NCBI GenBank assembly: GCA_025965195.1
Contig: JAOPXK010000018.1
Location: 1 to 61,732 of the forward strand
Length of the DNA stretch: 61,732 nucleotides
DNA from: Marmoricola sp.
GTDB taxonomy: Bacteria > Actinomycetota > Actinomycetes > Propionibacteriales > Nocardioidaceae
Direction: 5' to 3'
Part shown: positions 33,576-42,910 of the stretch, one piece after another
How the letters are laid out: each line of letters opens with the position of its first letter
Position numbering within the stretch: the first letter of the stretch is position 1
The notes under the pieces: model-generated
Told to the model about the DNA's origin: nothing
Seen by the model: only the letters and a program-made list of their open reading frames with translations
The model's database searches: none
Program-made: the position numbers and the translations under genes

Positions 33576-36500
33576 ATGCTGCGCGTGCAGTTGGTTGGCG
33601 ACATGCTGGTCTGGGTCGACGACGTGGTCATCGACCCACCCGCCAGTCGGCGCGCGTGGTCGCTGCTCGCCTGGTTGGCCCTGCAGCCCGGTCAGCACTC
33701 GCGGAGCGAGGTTGCCGCGGCGTTCTGGCCCGACGTCCTCGACTCGAGCGCGCGAGCCAGCCTGCGCAGCGCGCTGTGGGCGCTCCGCCGAGCCCTCGGC
33801 AACAGTGCAGAGGACTATCTCAGTCTCGAGCGCGAACGACTGGGCCTCCGCTCGGACGCCGACATCCGGGTCGACGTCCGCGAGATCGAGGCGCTTGCGG
33901 CTGCCGGTCGCACCGCGGACGCGGTCGACCTCGGCGCGGCCGTGCTGCTCCCCGGCTTCGACGACGAATGGGTGATCGAGGCGCGAGAGGCCTATCGGCC
34001 GAAGATCATGGCCATGCTCGAGACCCTGGCCATGCGGGCCGATGAGGTCGGCGACGCGGGCGCGGCAGTCGACTGGACTCGCCGGCAGATCGGTCTCGAT
34101 CCACTCGCGGAGGAACCCTTGCAGGCACTGATGCGCCGGCTCGCGGCGTCCGGTGACCGCGCCGCCGCGATGGCGGCGTACAAGCGGTTCCGCGACAAGC
34201 TTTCCCGGGAGCTCCAGATCGCTCCGTCGCAGACGACGTCGAGGCTGGCCGACGAGCTGCACTCCGCCACCCATCCGACCGCGATGCAGGCTGTCGCTCC
34301 GACCCAGGACTGGGCGCTCATCGGCCGCGATCGCGAACTCACCAGCCTGAAGGCGGCCTGGCGCGAGGCGCGCAAGGGTCGTTCGGTCGTCGCGATGGTC
34401 ACCGGGGAGCCGGGCATCGGCAAGACGCGACTCGCATCAGAGCTGCTCGACCTGGCCCGGGCGGCCGGTGCGGTGGTCGCGGATGCCACGGCCGTGGACC
34501 TGGGGATGACCTCGCCCTTCGGGATGTGGGCCGAACTCATCGGCGGCCTGGCGGCCTCCGTGAAAGCACCGCCACCAGAGGCGGTCTGGCCGCATGCCCT
34601 CGCGCCGCTCGCACCAGAACTCGAGGCACGGCTCGGGCGAATGCCCGCCGCTCCGGCTCGCAGCTCGCCCGATCTCGAACGCACCCGGCTCTACGAAGCG
34701 ACCGTCGGACTCTTGCAATGGGCGAGCCACGACCGGCCGGTGGTCCTGCTCATGGACGACGTCCAGAACGCCGACCTGGCCAGCCTCGACCTGATCGGCT
34801 ACGCCTGCCGTCGGCTCGCCCGGTCACCGATCCTGATGATCCTCACCCGCCGGCCGCTGCCACATCGGGTGGATGTCGACACGCTCGAGCAGTCGCTGCG
34901 GGCCCAGCGGATCCTCAGCACCGAGATCGAGCTCGAACCGCTGACCGCGGAACATTCTGCGCACCTGGCTCGTGAGGTCGCGGTCCTCCCCGAAGCCCAG
35001 ATCGACCAGGTCGTGGTGGCTGCCGAGGGAAACGCGCTGCTCACGGTCGAGTGGACGGCGGCGTTGGCCCGGGGCCAGAGTTCGCCGCCGAACAGCCTGC
35101 GGGCCGCCGTCCGCACCGCTCTCGTTCCGCTCCAGGGCGATGCCCGGGAGCTCGCACTCCTTGCGGCGATCGCCGGGCGGACCCTGGAGCGCGACGAGGT
35201 CGAGTCCCTGCCACTGTCCTCGCCTCGTGAGGCGATGACGGCCGCCGCCGAATGCAGCCTGCTGACCACGGCACGGGGCCGGATCGGCTATCGACATGCA
35301 CTGCTGCGCGAGGCCGCGTACGTCGATCTCTCCGAGCCCCTGCGAGAGCGCCTGCACGAACAGTTCGGCCAGCTCCTCGCGGGCATGAACCCGCGGGTCG
35401 CGGCCGAGGCGGCGCGACACCTGCGGCTGGCCGGGCGCAATGACCTGGCCGTCGGCCAGCTGGTTCGGGCCGCCGACCACGCCCGCGCGGTCGCGGCCCT
35501 GGCCGAGGCGGCCGCCATCCTGTCCGAAGCCCTGGCTCTCGAGCCCGGCAACTCCGCGTTGATGGTGGACCTTGCAGAGGTCGAAGCCTTCCGTGGCGAG
35601 GCCAGCGCCTCCGACGACTCCTTCGAACACGCGATCGCCTCGATGGAGGATCCGGCAGAGGTCGCCGAAGCGTGGGTCCGGCGAGCGACCTGGTACGGAA
35701 ACGTGCTCTGCAACCCGCGCAACGCGCTCGACGCCGCGCGGCACGCCGTGCGCGTCATGGACACGGCTGAGATCGAGGCACCGGAACTCAGGATCGAAGC
35801 CCTGGCGATGTGGTCCTGGGCCGAGTCGGTGGCGGGCGACGTGGACCGCGCCAACCTGCTGCTCGAGGAGGTGCACGCCATCCTGGGCCCCCGCCGGGCC
35901 AGCGACCTGCTGATCCCGGCGATCGGGCATGCCCGGTCCTTCGCGCTGTTGCGCCGCGGCCGCTTCCAGGAGAGCTATCCGCCGGAGATCGCCGCCGCAG
36001 AGGCCGCCAAGCGGCTCGGCCGCCCCGATCTCTCCTACGGAGCCTGGGTGAACGCGGCTTGCGCCGCGAGCTGCGCCGGAGAGTTCGACCGAGCCCTGGA
36101 GTTCGTCGACCGCGGCCTGGTCGACGTGGTCGGCACCGGACTGGACTCGCTCGAGTTCCATCTCCTCGCCGGTCGGTCGCACGTGCTGGCTCGGCTCGGA
36201 CGCGAGGAGGATGCGCTCGAAGCGGCTGCCGCTCAGCGAGCAATCGCCGAGCGGCTGGGCAGCAAGCATCTGCTGTCCATAGCTGACCACGACGCTGGGC
36301 TGCTCGCTCTTCGCCTCGATCATCCGGCGCGGGCGGCAGAGCTCCTCGGCGCAGCTCTCGAGCAGGGTGCGGCCGTGAGCCGACCCATCGCGAGGCTGCA
36401 CCGGGCGGAGGCGCTCGTGGCGACCGGACGCCACGACGAGGCCGAGGAGGAGCTGCGGTTGACCGCGCTCGAGCCGATGTCTCCGGGCGACATGCCCGAG

Positions 36501-36755
36501 ACCCTGGTGCCCCGGTTGACCTCGCTGCAGGGTCTGATCGCCCGCGGCCGGGGCGACGAGGATCGTGCCCGGTCCCTGCTCGAGGACGCCGCTGCCGGCT
36601 GGCGCCGGGTCATCGACCGCCGCGCCCAGGGCGAGCAGTTCGTCGCTACGCTGGCCGACTTCGGCCGACCACCGGTCGTCGGGCTGGTCGAGCCGACCCG
36701 CGAGCTCGAACGGGTCCTGGCCAATCTTCAGGCGCCCCAGCCGGCGCCGACGTGA
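33576..36755 (+). CDS. SARP/BTAD-type transcriptional regulator with AAA ATPase and TPR-like repeats
   Basis: 1059 residues. The N-terminus is a winged-helix DNA-binding domain (about 1-90), followed by the bacterial transcriptional activator domain (about 95-230, DVREIEALAAAGRTADAV...). An ATPase domain follows with Walker A GEPGIGKT (277-284) and Walker B VVLLMDDVQNAD (389-400), and then a long helical, TPR-like part to the end. There is no C-terminal LuxR helix-turn-helix, so DNA binding must be through the N-terminal domain. Likely regulates itself and the divergent methyltransferase operon. The SRPBCC gene begins 10 bp after the stop. Confidence 0.9.
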   Translation: MLRVQLVGDMLVWVDDVVIDPPASRRAWSLLAWLALQPGQHSRSEVAAAFWPDVLDSSARASLRSALWALRRALGNSAEDYLSLERERLGLRSDADIRVDVREIEALAAAGRTADAVDLGAAVLLPGFDDEWVIEAREAYRPKIMAMLETLAMRADEVGDAGAAVDWTRRQIGLDPLAEEPLQALMRRLAASGDRAAAMAAYKRFRDKLSRELQIAPSQTTSRLADELHSATHPTAMQAVAPTQDWALIGRDRELTSLKAAWREARKGRSVVAMVTGEPGIGKTRLASELLDLARAAGAVVADATAVDLGMTSPFGMWAELIGGLAASVKAPPPEAVWPHALAPLAPELEARLGRMPAAPARSSPDLERTRLYEATVGLLQWASHDRPVVLLMDDVQNADLASLDLIGYACRRLARSPILMILTRRPLPHRVDVDTLEQSLRAQRILSTEIELEPLTAEHSAHLAREVAVLPEAQIDQVVVAAEGNALLTVEWTAALARGQSSPPNSLRAAVRTALVPLQGDARELALLAAIAGRTLERDEVESLPLSSPREAMTAAAECSLLTTARGRIGYRHALLREAAYVDLSEPLRERLHEQFGQLLAGMNPRVAAEAARHLRLAGRNDLAVGQLVRAADHARAVAALAEAAAILSEALALEPGNSALMVDLAEVEAFRGEASASDDSFEHAIASMEDPAEVAEAWVRRATWYGNVLCNPRNALDAARHAVRVMDTAEIEAPELRIEALAMWSWAESVAGDVDRANLLLEEVHAILGPRRASDLLIPAIGHARSFALLRRGRFQESYPPEIAAAEAAKRLGRPDLSYGAWVNAACAASCAGEFDRALEFVDRGLVDVVGTGLDSLEFHLLAGRSHVLARLGREEDALEAAAAQRAIAERLGSKHLLSIADHDAGLLALRLDHPARAAELLGAALEQGAAVSRPIARLHRAEALVATGRHDEAEEELRLTALEPMSPGDMPETLVPRLTSLQGLIARGRGDEDRARSLLEDAAAGWRRVIDRRAQGEQFVATLADFGRPPVVGLVEPTRELERVLANLQAPQPAPT

Positions 36756-36765
36756 GGAGCTGACG

Positions 36766-37179
36766 ATGCCTTCGTTCGACGACGCGACAGTGAGCGCGGC
36801 CCCTCCGCAGGAGGTCTGGAAGATCCTCTACGACCCGTATCGATTCCCCGAGTGGTGGTCGGGAATCGAGACGGTGGCACCCGCGAAGACGTCCACCGAC
36901 AACACCGACTTCACGATCTATCCAACCGGCTATCCCGACTTCCCGATGCCACAGTCGATGCGGACGGAGAGCTCTCAGCGCCGCATTGTCGTCTCCTGCC
37001 TGGTCTCGGACCTTCGCTTCGAGTGGGCCCTTGAGTCCGAAGCCGGCGGCGCCGCCACCCGGATCAGCGTCCACGTCGACATCCCGGATGCCGAGGCACA
37101 CCGGCTCGACGGCCAGCGCGAGGCGATCAGTGCTGCGCTGACCGGCCTCGCGGATCTGGCCGCGCGTTCAGCCGCCTGA
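36766..37179 (+). CDS. SRPBCC-family protein
   Basis: 137 residues. The sequence SAAPPQEVWKILYDPYRFPEWWSGIETV is the start of the SRPBCC/polyketide-cyclase-like helix-grip fold, which makes a deep hydrophobic ligand pocket. No catalytic residues can be named. GAGGAG lies eight bases before the ATG. The start is ten bases after the SARP-like gene stop, so the two are in one operon; it may bind the ligand that the regulator or the divergent methyltransferase handles. Confidence 0.82.
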   Translation: MPSFDDATVSAAPPQEVWKILYDPYRFPEWWSGIETVAPAKTSTDNTDFTIYPTGYPDFPMPQSMRTESSQRRIVVSCLVSDLRFEWALESEAGGAATRISVHVDIPDAEAHRLDGQREAISAALTGLADLAARSAA

Positions 37180-37264
37180 TCCGGAGCGACCGTCACGGCT
37201 GCGGACCTCGATCGTTCAACAACTGGAACGACGTCTGGCCAGGACCACCGGGAGGACCAACCGC

Positions 37265-39187
37265 ATGCTCATCACCCGTACGGCGCCGCGGCTCGTCGCA
37301 CCGCTGCTCGGCTTCGGGCTCGTGCTCGCAGCGCCGGGCCCGGTCCCGAGTGCATCGGCTGCGCCGCAACCCGCTCGCGCAGTCGTCGCCAGGGCCGTCC
37401 CGGCCACGCCCGCGATGGCGGCTGGCAAGTGGAAGCCGCGCGCTCAGCAGTACCCGAACACGGTCACCCGGACGGACCTTCCGATCAAGATGTCGGACGG
37501 CGTCACCCTGCGCGCCGATCTGACCCTGCCCGCCGATGCGAGCGGCAAGGCGATCCCGGGCAGGTTCCCGGTGATCGTGACGGTCACGCCGTACAACAAG
37601 ACCGTGCTGGGCGCGCCGGGCGCGGCAACCCTGGGCGGTCCGGACGGCAGCTACCTCGTCAAGCGCGGATACGCGAAGCTGCTGGTCGACGTACGCGGGA
37701 CTGGCAGCTCCGAGGGCAGCTGGAACGCCTTCGACGCCCGCGAGGACGCGGACAACGGCGAGATCGTGAACTGGGCGCACAGGCAGCCCTGGAGCAACGG
37801 CAAGAGCGGCATGTCCGGCCCGTCGTACATGGGCATGGCGCAGCTCTTCGGGGCTGCCGCCCACCCCGCCGGCCTCAAGGCGATCTTCCCGCAGGTGCCC
37901 GGCGACGACGTCTATCGCGACGTGGTCGGCTCAGGCGGCCAGCTCGACGTCGGATTCATCCCGCTCTGGCTCGGCCTGATCGGCGGCACCAGCCTGATCC
38001 CGCCGGCCGTGGCCCTCACCGATCCGGTCTCCGGTTTCGGCGCGCTGCTGTCACACCTCTCCGACATCGCGACGTTCACGGTTCCTCTTCTCACCCAGGC
38101 AATGCTCGGCGCAGACCCCGCGTACGCCGGCGCGTTCTACAACGAGCGCTCCCCCGGCCGCGTCATCAACAAGGTCGACGTCCCGACGTTCTTCGTCAGC
38201 GGCGAGTACGACCTGTTCCAGCGCGGCACCCCGCTGCTGTTTGAGAACCTTCGCAACCGAGGCATCAACACCAAGCTGATCATCGGACCCTGGGACCACC
38301 TGCAGGCCTCGGCCGGCACCGACATCGGCCACGCGGGCTACGGCAGCCTCCAGAACCTTCAGCTGCGCTGGTTCGACCACTACGTCAAGGGCGTCCCGGA
38401 CCCGACGCTGAACTCCGACATCCCGCCGCTGACCTACTACGAGCAGGGCTCCGGAGCCTGGCGTACGTCGACCAGGTGGATCGGCCCGCAGCTCCGGGCA
38501 ACGACCTACAAGCTCTCGGGCAGCGCCACCACCGCTGGCTCTCCGGGCGGCCTGACGACCGGGAAGCAGGCCGCGGGCACCGCTGTCGTCCTCCCGATCC
38601 CGGTCTCCGGGCTGTGCACCCGGTCGGCGAACCAGTGGACCGCGGGCATCGAGAACCTGCTCCTTCCGGGCAACCCATGCCTCACCGACAACACCCTCAA
38701 CGACCTCTCGGGTGTGGTCTTCCAGACCGCACCGGTGACGAAGCCGGTCTCGATCCAGGGCCCGATCAACGCCCACCTCTACGTGTCGAGCTCCAGCGGC
38801 GACGGGATGATCGCAGCTTCCGTCGAGGACGTGGCGCCGGACGGCACGGTCAGCAGGTTGACCGGCGGCTGGCAGGTGATCTCGCTGCGCCAGCTCGACA
38901 AGAAGAAGTCGCGCTACCTCGACGGCAAGCTGATCCAGCCGTGGCATCCGTTCACCAAGGCATCACAGCACAGCCTCCCGGCCGGGGCGATCCAGCCCGT
39001 CGACGTGGAGATCTTCCCGACCGGTGCCCGGATCAAGAAAGGCCATCGGCTTCGGATCGCGCTGCAGGAGTACGACGTACCGCACCTCAGTCCGGTCCTT
39101 CCCGAGGCCGGTGGCGCGCTGTCGGTGATCACGATCCACAACGGCTCGAAGTACCCGTCATCGATCTCGCTTCCGACGATCCGGTAG
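37265..39187 (+). CDS. Secreted CocE/NonD-family hydrolase (X-Pro dipeptidyl-peptidase-like)
   Basis: 640 residues with a Sec signal peptide (LVAPLLGFGLVLAAPGPV, cleavage near SASAAP). The alpha/beta-hydrolase core (about 65-390) has VDVRGTGSSEG and the nucleophile motif GPSYMG with Ser187. An Asp (VSGEYDLFQRG) and a His (GPWDHLQAS) complete a catalytic triad as in CocE. The C-terminal third is the jelly-roll X-Pro dipeptidyl-peptidase domain. It cleaves ester or peptide bonds outside the cell; the substrate is unknown. Confidence 0.9.
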   Translation: MLITRTAPRLVAPLLGFGLVLAAPGPVPSASAAPQPARAVVARAVPATPAMAAGKWKPRAQQYPNTVTRTDLPIKMSDGVTLRADLTLPADASGKAIPGRFPVIVTVTPYNKTVLGAPGAATLGGPDGSYLVKRGYAKLLVDVRGTGSSEGSWNAFDAREDADNGEIVNWAHRQPWSNGKSGMSGPSYMGMAQLFGAAAHPAGLKAIFPQVPGDDVYRDVVGSGGQLDVGFIPLWLGLIGGTSLIPPAVALTDPVSGFGALLSHLSDIATFTVPLLTQAMLGADPAYAGAFYNERSPGRVINKVDVPTFFVSGEYDLFQRGTPLLFENLRNRGINTKLIIGPWDHLQASAGTDIGHAGYGSLQNLQLRWFDHYVKGVPDPTLNSDIPPLTYYEQGSGAWRTSTRWIGPQLRATTYKLSGSATTAGSPGGLTTGKQAAGTAVVLPIPVSGLCTRSANQWTAGIENLLLPGNPCLTDNTLNDLSGVVFQTAPVTKPVSIQGPINAHLYVSSSSGDGMIAASVEDVAPDGTVSRLTGGWQVISLRQLDKKKSRYLDGKLIQPWHPFTKASQHSLPAGAIQPVDVEIFPTGARIKKGHRLRIALQEYDVPHLSPVLPEAGGALSVITIHNGSKYPSSISLPTIR

Positions 39188-39319
39188 CCCGCACCAGAAG
39201 AGTTGCATTCTTCTGCACTGCAACGAGTGACCCTCTCGATGGGTGGTCGGACGGCCACCCACGCAGCGAGGGTTGCTCCATGCCCCGCAACTCCGTAGGG
39301 CACAGGTGAGGAGAACCCC

Positions 39320-40516
39320 TTGCGCAAACCAATTCATGGCCTCGGTGTCGCCGGTGCAGTCCTGCTGATCGCAGGCCTCACTGTCGGCACGGCGGGTGCC
39401 ACGTCCGCATCACCCGATCACAGCCGGCACGCCCAGCGGGTGTGCACCGCGACGAAGTCCGCTACGAAGGCTTCCTGCTCGGCGAAGGTCCTGGTCAACA
39501 GCGACGACGCCGTCCCGCACTCCACGACGCCGCCCGGCACCGGGAAGACACCCGCGCAGCTGCGCAGTGCGTACAAGCTGACCGGAGCCACGTCGGGCGG
39601 CCGGACCGTCGCCATCATCGACGCCTACGGCTACCCGAACCTGGAGCGTGACCTCGGCATCTACCGCTCCCAGTTCGGCATCGCTGCCTGTACGTCGGCC
39701 AACGGATGCCTCAAGGTGCTCAACCAGACCGGCGGCACCAGCCTGCCGCAGTTCAACGCCGGCTGGGCCGGCGAGACCGCGCTCGACGTGGACGCCGTGT
39801 CGGCCATCTGTCCGGACTGCAAGATCCTCGTCGTGCAGGCCACGTCCGCCTCGATCGCCAACCTGGGCACCGCCGCGGCGACCGCGGCCCGGCAGTCCGG
39901 CGTCGTGGCGATCAGCAACAGCTACGGCGGCGGCGACCTCTCCGACGCGACGTACGGCGCCTATTACAACCACCCGGGCATCGCGGTCACCGCATCGACC
40001 GGTGACAGCGGCTACCAGGGCGGCAGCTTCCCGGCCTCGTCGGCCTACGTGACCGCAGTCGGCGGTACGACGCTGACGGCGGCCTCGAACACCCGTGGCT
40101 GGACCGAGACCGCCTGGACCGGCGCCGGCAGTGGCTGCTCGACGGTGAACACCGCGCTCGCCGCGGCAGCAGGCGCGGGCACTGGCTGCTCGAAGCGGGC
40201 GATAGCGGACGTCTCCGCAGCGGCCGACCCGAACAACGGCGGCATGTCGGTCTACTACCCGACGAGCCGGACCGCCTCGACGTGGGCCCAGGTCGGCGGG
40301 ACCAGCGAGTCCTCGCCGATCATCGCCTCGGTCTACGCGCTCTCGGGAAACACCTCCGGTTACGCGAACGCGACGCCCTACGCCCATCCGACGTCGCTCT
40401 TCGACGTCACCAGCGGTAGCAACGGCAGCTGCCCAACGACCCAGTGGTGCACCGCCCGCGCCGGCTGGGACGGGCCGACCGGCCTCGGTACGCCGAACGG
40501 CACCGGGGCGTTCTGA
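39320..40516 (+). CDS. Secreted S53-family (sedolisin-like) peptidase
   Basis: 398 residues from a TTG start supported by AGGAG six bases upstream. A Sec signal peptide (GVAGAVLLIAGLTVGTAG) is followed by a short Cys-containing pro-region and then the catalytic domain. Candidate catalytic residues are Glu152 and Asp156 in GETALDVD, Asp229 in TGDSGY and Ser329 in GGTSESS, as in serine-carboxyl peptidases. Several Cys pairs (AACTSANGC, AICPDC, CPTTQWC) suggest disulfides. The long N-terminal pro-domain of many S53 enzymes is mostly absent. Confidence 0.85.
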   Translation: MRKPIHGLGVAGAVLLIAGLTVGTAGATSASPDHSRHAQRVCTATKSATKASCSAKVLVNSDDAVPHSTTPPGTGKTPAQLRSAYKLTGATSGGRTVAIIDAYGYPNLERDLGIYRSQFGIAACTSANGCLKVLNQTGGTSLPQFNAGWAGETALDVDAVSAICPDCKILVVQATSASIANLGTAAATAARQSGVVAISNSYGGGDLSDATYGAYYNHPGIAVTASTGDSGYQGGSFPASSAYVTAVGGTTLTAASNTRGWTETAWTGAGSGCSTVNTALAAAAGAGTGCSKRAIADVSAAADPNNGGMSVYYPTSRTASTWAQVGGTSESSPIIASVYALSGNTSGYANATPYAHPTSLFDVTSGSNGSCPTTQWCTARAGWDGPTGLGTPNGTGAF

Positions 40517-40529
40517 CGCTGACGAGGAA

Positions 40530-40563
40530 CGAAGGGGCCGTCGGCATTCCGGCGGCCCCTTCG
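40530..40563 (+). terminator. Hairpin terminator after the S53 peptidase gene
   Basis: CGAAGGGGCCGTCGG pairs with CCGGCGGCCCCTTCG (one G-T pair) around the loop CATT. Confidence 0.8.
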
Positions 40564-40576
40564 TCCGTGCGTCACG

Positions 40577-40618
40577 TTGACATCACTTGATGCTTGACAT
40601 GACATCATGATGGTGTCA
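40577..40618. promoter_or_regulatory. Candidate operator/promoter of the RHH gene
   Basis: TTGACATCA occurs at 40577, and TGACATCATGATGGTGTCA at 40600-40618, which holds the perfect palindrome CATCATGATG (40603-40612) and outer TGACA/TGTCA arms. Two TTGACA hexamers (40577, 40594) could be -35 elements. The arrangement suits autoregulation by the ribbon-helix-helix protein. Confidence 0.5.
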
Positions 40619-40629
40619 TCGTGGTGCAC

Positions 40630-41169
40630 ATGGACATCACGCCGTACGTCGAACGTCTTCGACACGATCTCGCCCAGGCCGCTGCCTCGGCGAACGACCA
40701 GACCCGTGACGCAGCCGAGCGACTGACCCTTGCCCTCGACCCGGCGATGCGGCTGACGTTGATGGAGGCGCTGTCGCAAGCCACCGCCGAGATCACCACC
40801 GAGATGCGCTCCGGCTCCGTCGAGGTCAGGCTGACCGGCCGCGACCTGGAGTTCGTGGTCGAGCACCCGACGCCCGCGGCCGCGCCGACTCCACCGCCAG
40901 CCGCGGCCGCCACCGACGAGGACGAGTCCGACGTCGCGACCGCGCGGATCACACTTCGCCTTCCCGAGATCGTCAAGACCAGGGCCGAGGAGCTCGCCGC
41001 GAAGGGCGGCCACTCGCTGAACACCTGGATCGTCTCGGTGCTGCGCAATGCGACCCGCGAGAAGAACGCCCTCAACATCGACATCGACCTTTCCAGCATC
41101 CCGTTCCTCGACGAGGGCTTTCCCGGCGGTCGCAACCGGGGCAACCGCCGCATGACCGGCTGGGTGTAA
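40630..41169 (+). CDS. Ribbon-helix-helix domain protein (HicB-antitoxin-like)
   Basis: 179 residues from the ATG at 40630 (GTG at 40621 is possible). The first half is helical; the middle is an Ala/Pro-rich, acidic linker. The C-terminal part (ARITLRLPEIVKTRAEELAAKGGHSLNTWIVSVLRNATRE) is a ribbon-helix-helix DNA-binding domain as in HicB/Arc-type proteins. The N-terminal half may sense a signal or partner. No toxin gene is adjacent; instead a DUF4097 gene follows 98 bp later and a repeat-rich operator-like region precedes the start. Confidence 0.7.
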   Translation: MDITPYVERLRHDLAQAAASANDQTRDAAERLTLALDPAMRLTLMEALSQATAEITTEMRSGSVEVRLTGRDLEFVVEHPTPAAAPTPPPAAAATDEDESDVATARITLRLPEIVKTRAEELAAKGGHSLNTWIVSVLRNATREKNALNIDIDLSSIPFLDEGFPGGRNRGNRRMTGWV

Positions 41170-41267
41170 CCAGCAGGCCCCAACCCCGGCACCAGTCCGG
41201 CACCCGTCAGCTGACCGGCACGACGCCGGCGCGGCTACCGAGCACACCCAAAACCAGGGAGCACCAG

Positions 41268-42089
41268 ATGAACAGGACCTTCAACACCCCCGAGGCCGTC
41301 GAGCTGTACGTCGAGCTCGGCAGCGGCCAGATCGCCACGGACGCGATCGAGACCGACCAGACCACCGTTGCGATCACCGGCCCGCGGGCCGACGAGTTCG
41401 CGGTGGAGCAGAACGGCGACCAGATCAAGGTCACCCCGCCGAAGAGCCGGGTCGGCTTCCTCCACGGCAACGACAGCCACGAGGTCAAGGTCAGCCTGCC
41501 GACCGGCAGCGGCCTCACCGCCAAGGCCGGATCGGCCGACACCGTGGCGACAGGCAGCTATGGCGTGATCAGGCTGAAGACCGGCTCCGGCGACGTCGAG
41601 ATCGAAGAAGCCGAGGGCCCGGTCGTCATCGACAGCGGCTCCGGCGACGTACGCGGTCACCAGATCCGTGGCGAGGTCCGGATCAAGAGCGGTTCCGGCG
41701 ACATCGACCTCGGCGAGGTCCACGGACCGGCCGGCATCTCGACCGGCTCCGGCGACGTCCTGATCGGCCGCGCCCACGCCAGCACCGTGGTGAAGACCGG
41801 GTCGGGCGACCTCGAGGTCAAGCGCGCAGAGAACGATGTGACCTTCGCTGCCGGGAGCGGCGATCTCGTCGTCGGCAACGCCCGCAAGGGCTCGATCACC
41901 GCGAAGAGCGCCTCCGGCGACGTCCGGGTCGGCATTTGTGTCGGTACCCCGGTGTGGACTGACATCACCTCGGTCACCGGCCGCGTGACGTCCCAGCTGC
42001 AGAGCACCGGCAAGCCGGCTGAGGGCCAGGACTACGTCGAGGTCCGTGCCACCACGGTCAGCGGCGACATCTACCTAGAGCAGATCTGA
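41268..42089 (+). CDS. DUF4097 beta-helix protein
   Basis: 273 residues, no signal peptide. A repeated turn, (S/T)GSGD-V/I/L, recurs about every 18-20 residues (TGSGDVEIEE, SGSGDVRGH, SGSGDIDLG, TGSGDVLIG, TGSGDLEVK, AGSGDLVVG, SASGDVRVG, VSGDIYLE). This is the DUF4097 pattern of a right-handed beta-helix or adhesin-like solenoid. Such proteins often sit with regulators or PspC-like proteins, but their role is unknown. GGGAG lies before the ATG. It is followed 19 bp later by a 35-residue protein gene, so the three genes from 40630 may form one unit. Confidence 0.85.
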   Translation: MNRTFNTPEAVELYVELGSGQIATDAIETDQTTVAITGPRADEFAVEQNGDQIKVTPPKSRVGFLHGNDSHEVKVSLPTGSGLTAKAGSADTVATGSYGVIRLKTGSGDVEIEEAEGPVVIDSGSGDVRGHQIRGEVRIKSGSGDIDLGEVHGPAGISTGSGDVLIGRAHASTVVKTGSGDLEVKRAENDVTFAAGSGDLVVGNARKGSITAKSASGDVRVGICVGTPVWTDITSVTGRVTSQLQSTGKPAEGQDYVEVRATTVSGDIYLEQI

Positions 42090-42108
42090 CAAGGAAGGAA
42101 GAGCCCCG

Positions 42109-42216
42109 ATGAACGCCGTCTGGCACACCACAGAAGAGATCAGGATCGCCAACCTCGAGATGCAGGAGCGCATCCGCCGCAACTACGGGCGGCGCAAGCT
42201 GCGCCACAACCGCTGA
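42109..42216 (+). CDS. Small basic protein, 35 residues
   Basis: The frame begins MNAVWHTTEEIRIANLEMQ and ends RRKLRHNR, preceded by AAGGAAG about 11 bases upstream. It is a single amphipathic, Arg-rich helix. It lies 19 bp after the DUF4097 gene and shares the general look of the 48-residue protein at 10205. I recognise no named family. Confidence 0.6.
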   Translation: MNAVWHTTEEIRIANLEMQERIRRNYGRRKLRHNR

Positions 42217-42244
42217 CCGGCCACTCCCTGCAAGTGCAGTCGGT

Positions 42245-42820
42245 TCAGATGCGGGTGCGGTGGAAGTTCGCGTAGGACTTCGACGGTGTCGGGCCACGCT
42301 GGCCCTGATAGCGGGAGCCGTACTTCGTCGAGCCGTACGGGTGCTCCGCAGGCGAGGACAGCCGGAAGAAGCAGAGCTGACCGATCTTCATGCCCGGCCA
42401 CAGCTTGATCGGCAGATTGGCGACATTGGCCAGCTCGAGGGTCACGTGACCGGAGAAGCCCGGGTCGATGAAGCCCGCGGTGGAATGGGTCAGCAGGCCG
42501 AGGCGGCCGAGCGAGGACTTGCCCTCCAGGCGGGCCGCCACGTCGTCGGGCAGCGAGACCACTTCGTACGTCGAGCCCAGCACGAACTCCCCCGGGTGCA
42601 GGATGAACGGCTCCTCGCCGTCGGGCTCGACCTCACGGGTCAGGTCGGCCTGGTCCTCGGCGGGGTCGATGTGCGGGTAGCGATGGTTCTCGAACACCCG
42701 GAAGAACCGGTCGAGGCGTACGTCGATGCTGGACGGCTGCACCATCCCGAGGTCGAGCGGCTCGAGCTTGACGCGGCCGTTGTCGAGCTCGGTCAGGATG
42801 TCGCGGTCAGAGAGAAGCAC
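42245..42820 (-). CDS. dcd: dCTP deaminase
   Basis: 191 residues. Deaminates dCTP toward dUMP/dUTP for thymidylate synthesis. The sequence has the standard blocks: SDRDI near the start, QPSSIDVRL, the ligand loop [31 protein letters not shown] with the catalytic Glu, and the C-terminal [12 protein letters not shown] that closes on the nucleotide. Actinobacterial members can also act as dUTPases. GTG start with a leaderless-type promoter. It is a housekeeping gene convergent with the DUF4097 group. Confidence 0.97.
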   Translation of the reverse strand: MLLSDRDILTELDNGRVKLEPLDLGMVQPSSIDVRLDRFFRVFENHRYPHIDPAEDQADLTREVEPDGEEPFILHPGEFVLGSTYEVVSLPDDVAARLEGKSSLGRLGLLTHSTAGFIDPGFSGHVTLELANVANLPIKLWPGMKIGQLCFFRLSSPAEHPYGSTKYGSRYQGQRGPTPSKSYANFHRTRI

Positions 42821-42826
42821 GGGGTC

Positions 42827-42832
42827 AACTTA
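42827..42832 (-). promoter_or_regulatory. Leaderless -10 box, dcd
   Basis: On the minus strand TAAGTT, six bases (GACCCC), then the GTG at 42820. Confidence 0.6.
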
Positions 42833-42910
42833 CCCACTCTTCGCGCAGACCTCGACAGGTCTCAGCAGCCCTTCGATGTCTGCCAGGAGTCGGCATAGCA
42901 GAATCACGCC

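Noticed and set aside
40630-41169. Toxin-antitoxin system based on the HicB-like ribbon-helix-helix domain
   Set aside because: No toxin-sized partner gene is adjacent on either side; the neighbour is a DUF4097 protein.
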